Source: Alphaproteobacteria bacterium
GTDB lineage: Bacteria > Pseudomonadota > Alphaproteobacteria > Sphingomonadales > Sphingomonadaceae
DNA: 64,000 nucleotides
Reading direction: 5' to 3'
NCBI GenBank assembly: GCA_030424845.1
Contig: JAUHWC010000003.1
Location: 319,034-383,033 of the forward strand
Made by a program: the position numbers and the translations under genes. Positions 63,305 through 64,000 of this stretch are shown here, one piece after another; the first letter of the stretch is position 1; every line of letters begins with the position of its first letter. Under the pieces are notes generated by a model. It was given only the letters and a program-made list of their open reading frames with translations, made no database searches and was not told the DNA's origin.

Positions 63305-63352
63305 CGCAGCTTCCGCCAATAGGCGGGCCGCGAGAGAAGGAGTTTTGCAACG

Positions 63353-64000
63353 ATGATCGCATTTGTCTTTCCCGGACAGGGTAGCCAGAAAGTCGGCATG
63401 GGCGCGGAACTGGCCGCAGCCAGCGCCGCCGCACGCGAAGTGTTCGAGGAAGTGGACGAGGCGCTGGGCCAGAAGCTCACCGCCATCATGATGGATGGCC
63501 CGGAAGACCAGCTCACCCTTACTGAAAACGCGCAGCCGGCGATCATGGCCCATTCGATCGCCATCGCCCGCGTGCTGGAACGCGATTTCGGCGTGAAACT
63601 GGCGGAAAAGGGTGAGGCTGTCGCCGGACACTCGCTGGGCGAATATTCGGCGCTGGCCGCCGTGGGCGCGTTCTCGCTGGCTGATAGCGCACGGCTCCTC
63701 AAGCTGCGCGGGCAGGCGATGCAGCAGGCCGTGCCCGTAGGCGTGGGCGGCATGTGCGCGCTGCTGGGCGCAGACCTTGAAAAGGCCACCGCGCTGGCAG
63801 AAGCGGCCGCGCAAGGCGAGGTGTGCGAAGTGGCCAATGACAATGATCCGGGCCAGGTTGTCCTGTCCGGCCATGCCGGCGCGATTGCCCGCGCGGTGGA
63901 ACTGGCCAAGGAACATGGCTGCAAGCGCGCCGTGCCGCTGCCGGTCTCCGCGCCCTTCCATTGCTCGCTGATGCAGCCTGCTGCCGATGCCATGGCCGAA
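63353..64000 (+). CDS. fabD: Malonyl-CoA:ACP transacylase, 3' end outside window
   Basis: The first 216 residues of FabD, cut by the window end with the frame still open. FVFPGQGSQKVGMG at 4-17, nucleophile GHSLGEYSALAA near 91-102, the Arg in LLKLRGQAMQQAV near 116, and catalytic His in SAPFHCSLMQ near 205. It loads malonate onto acyl carrier protein for fatty-acid synthesis. AAGGAG 10 bases before ATG 63353 supports the start. Confidence 0.95.
   Translation, partial: MIAFVFPGQGSQKVGMGAELAAASAAAREVFEEVDEALGQKLTAIMMDGPEDQLTLTENAQPAIMAHSIAIARVLERDFGVKLAEKGEAVAGHSLGEYSALAAVGAFSLADSARLLKLRGQAMQQAVPVGVGGMCALLGADLEKATALAEAAAQGEVCEVANDNDPGQVVLSGHAGAIARAVELAKEHGCKRAVPLPVSAPFHCSLMQPAADAMAE

Overview
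The window is a high-GC stretch of an alphaproteobacterial chromosome, most likely Sphingomonadales and probably Erythrobacteraceae. Evidence: a CpdR-type cell-cycle response regulator, a SapC-family protein, a TIGR02300 (FYDLN) acidic protein, an F0 ATP synthase operon separate from F1 and carrying both b' and b subunits, and gene neighbourhoods typical of that order. Family placement is inference. I see no phage, insertion sequence, integron, CRISPR array or plasmid module. Nearly all of it is housekeeping DNA in short operons, many joined by ATGA or GTGA start/stop overlaps.

Layout. 1-1.7 kb: two adjacent genes, a PutP-type symporter and a metallophosphoesterase, each broken by an in-frame stop where a tryptophan codon is expected. 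1.7-9.1 kb: a GNAT/nitrilase fusion, NADP isocitrate dehydrogenase (icd), tRNA-Val(GAC), cpdR, an N-formylglutamate amidohydrolase-like gene, sapC and a GlcD-type FAD oxidase. 9.1-16.5 kb: a secreted unknown, an RhlE-type RNA helicase, an OmpA-like protein, a UvrD/PcrA helicase, rsmD, an RsuA/RluB-type pseudouridine synthase and a small zinc-ribbon-like protein. 16.8-26.2 kb: ampG, then a long minus-strand set (purB, lapA-like, pyrF, VOC, trpF, trpB, small membrane protein, trpA, accD, folC). 26.4-34 kb: a DUF3857/transglutaminase/TPR protein, radC and a ydbH-ynbE-ydbL operon. 34-36.8 kb: atpI-atpB-atpE-atpF'-atpF. 36.8-44 kb: NAD(P)-binding protein, gloB, VOC protein, rpsA, a DUF962 protein, cmk-CBU_0592-aroA and the FYDLN protein. 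44.1-50.6 kb: tRNA-Ala(GGC), then ffh-rpsP-rimM ... trmD-rplS, with a FkbM methyltransferase and five small membrane proteins between rimM and trmD. 50.7-58.3 kb: asd, emrAB, an isomerase/hydrolase pair, a propeller lipoprotein and rplI-rpsR-rpsF. 58.5-64 kb: DUF3237 and DUF808 proteins, two small unknowns, a MurC/Mpl-type ligase divergent from ldcA, and the start of fabD.

Functional links. AmpG imports muropeptides, LdcA trims them and an Mpl-type ligase would return the tripeptide to UDP-MurNAc, so a cytoplasmic peptidoglycan recycling route is plausible. ydbH-ynbE-ydbL matches a system linked to lipid movement between the two membranes. The most novel-looking feature is the five-gene set of small, apparently paralogous membrane proteins at 47.6-49.4 kb inside a normally tight ribosomal/tRNA-modification operon. 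No function can be assigned to it from sequence alone.

Limits: everything here was read by eye. Start codons are marked where uncertain, membrane segments are estimated from hydrophobicity, and no database search was run.
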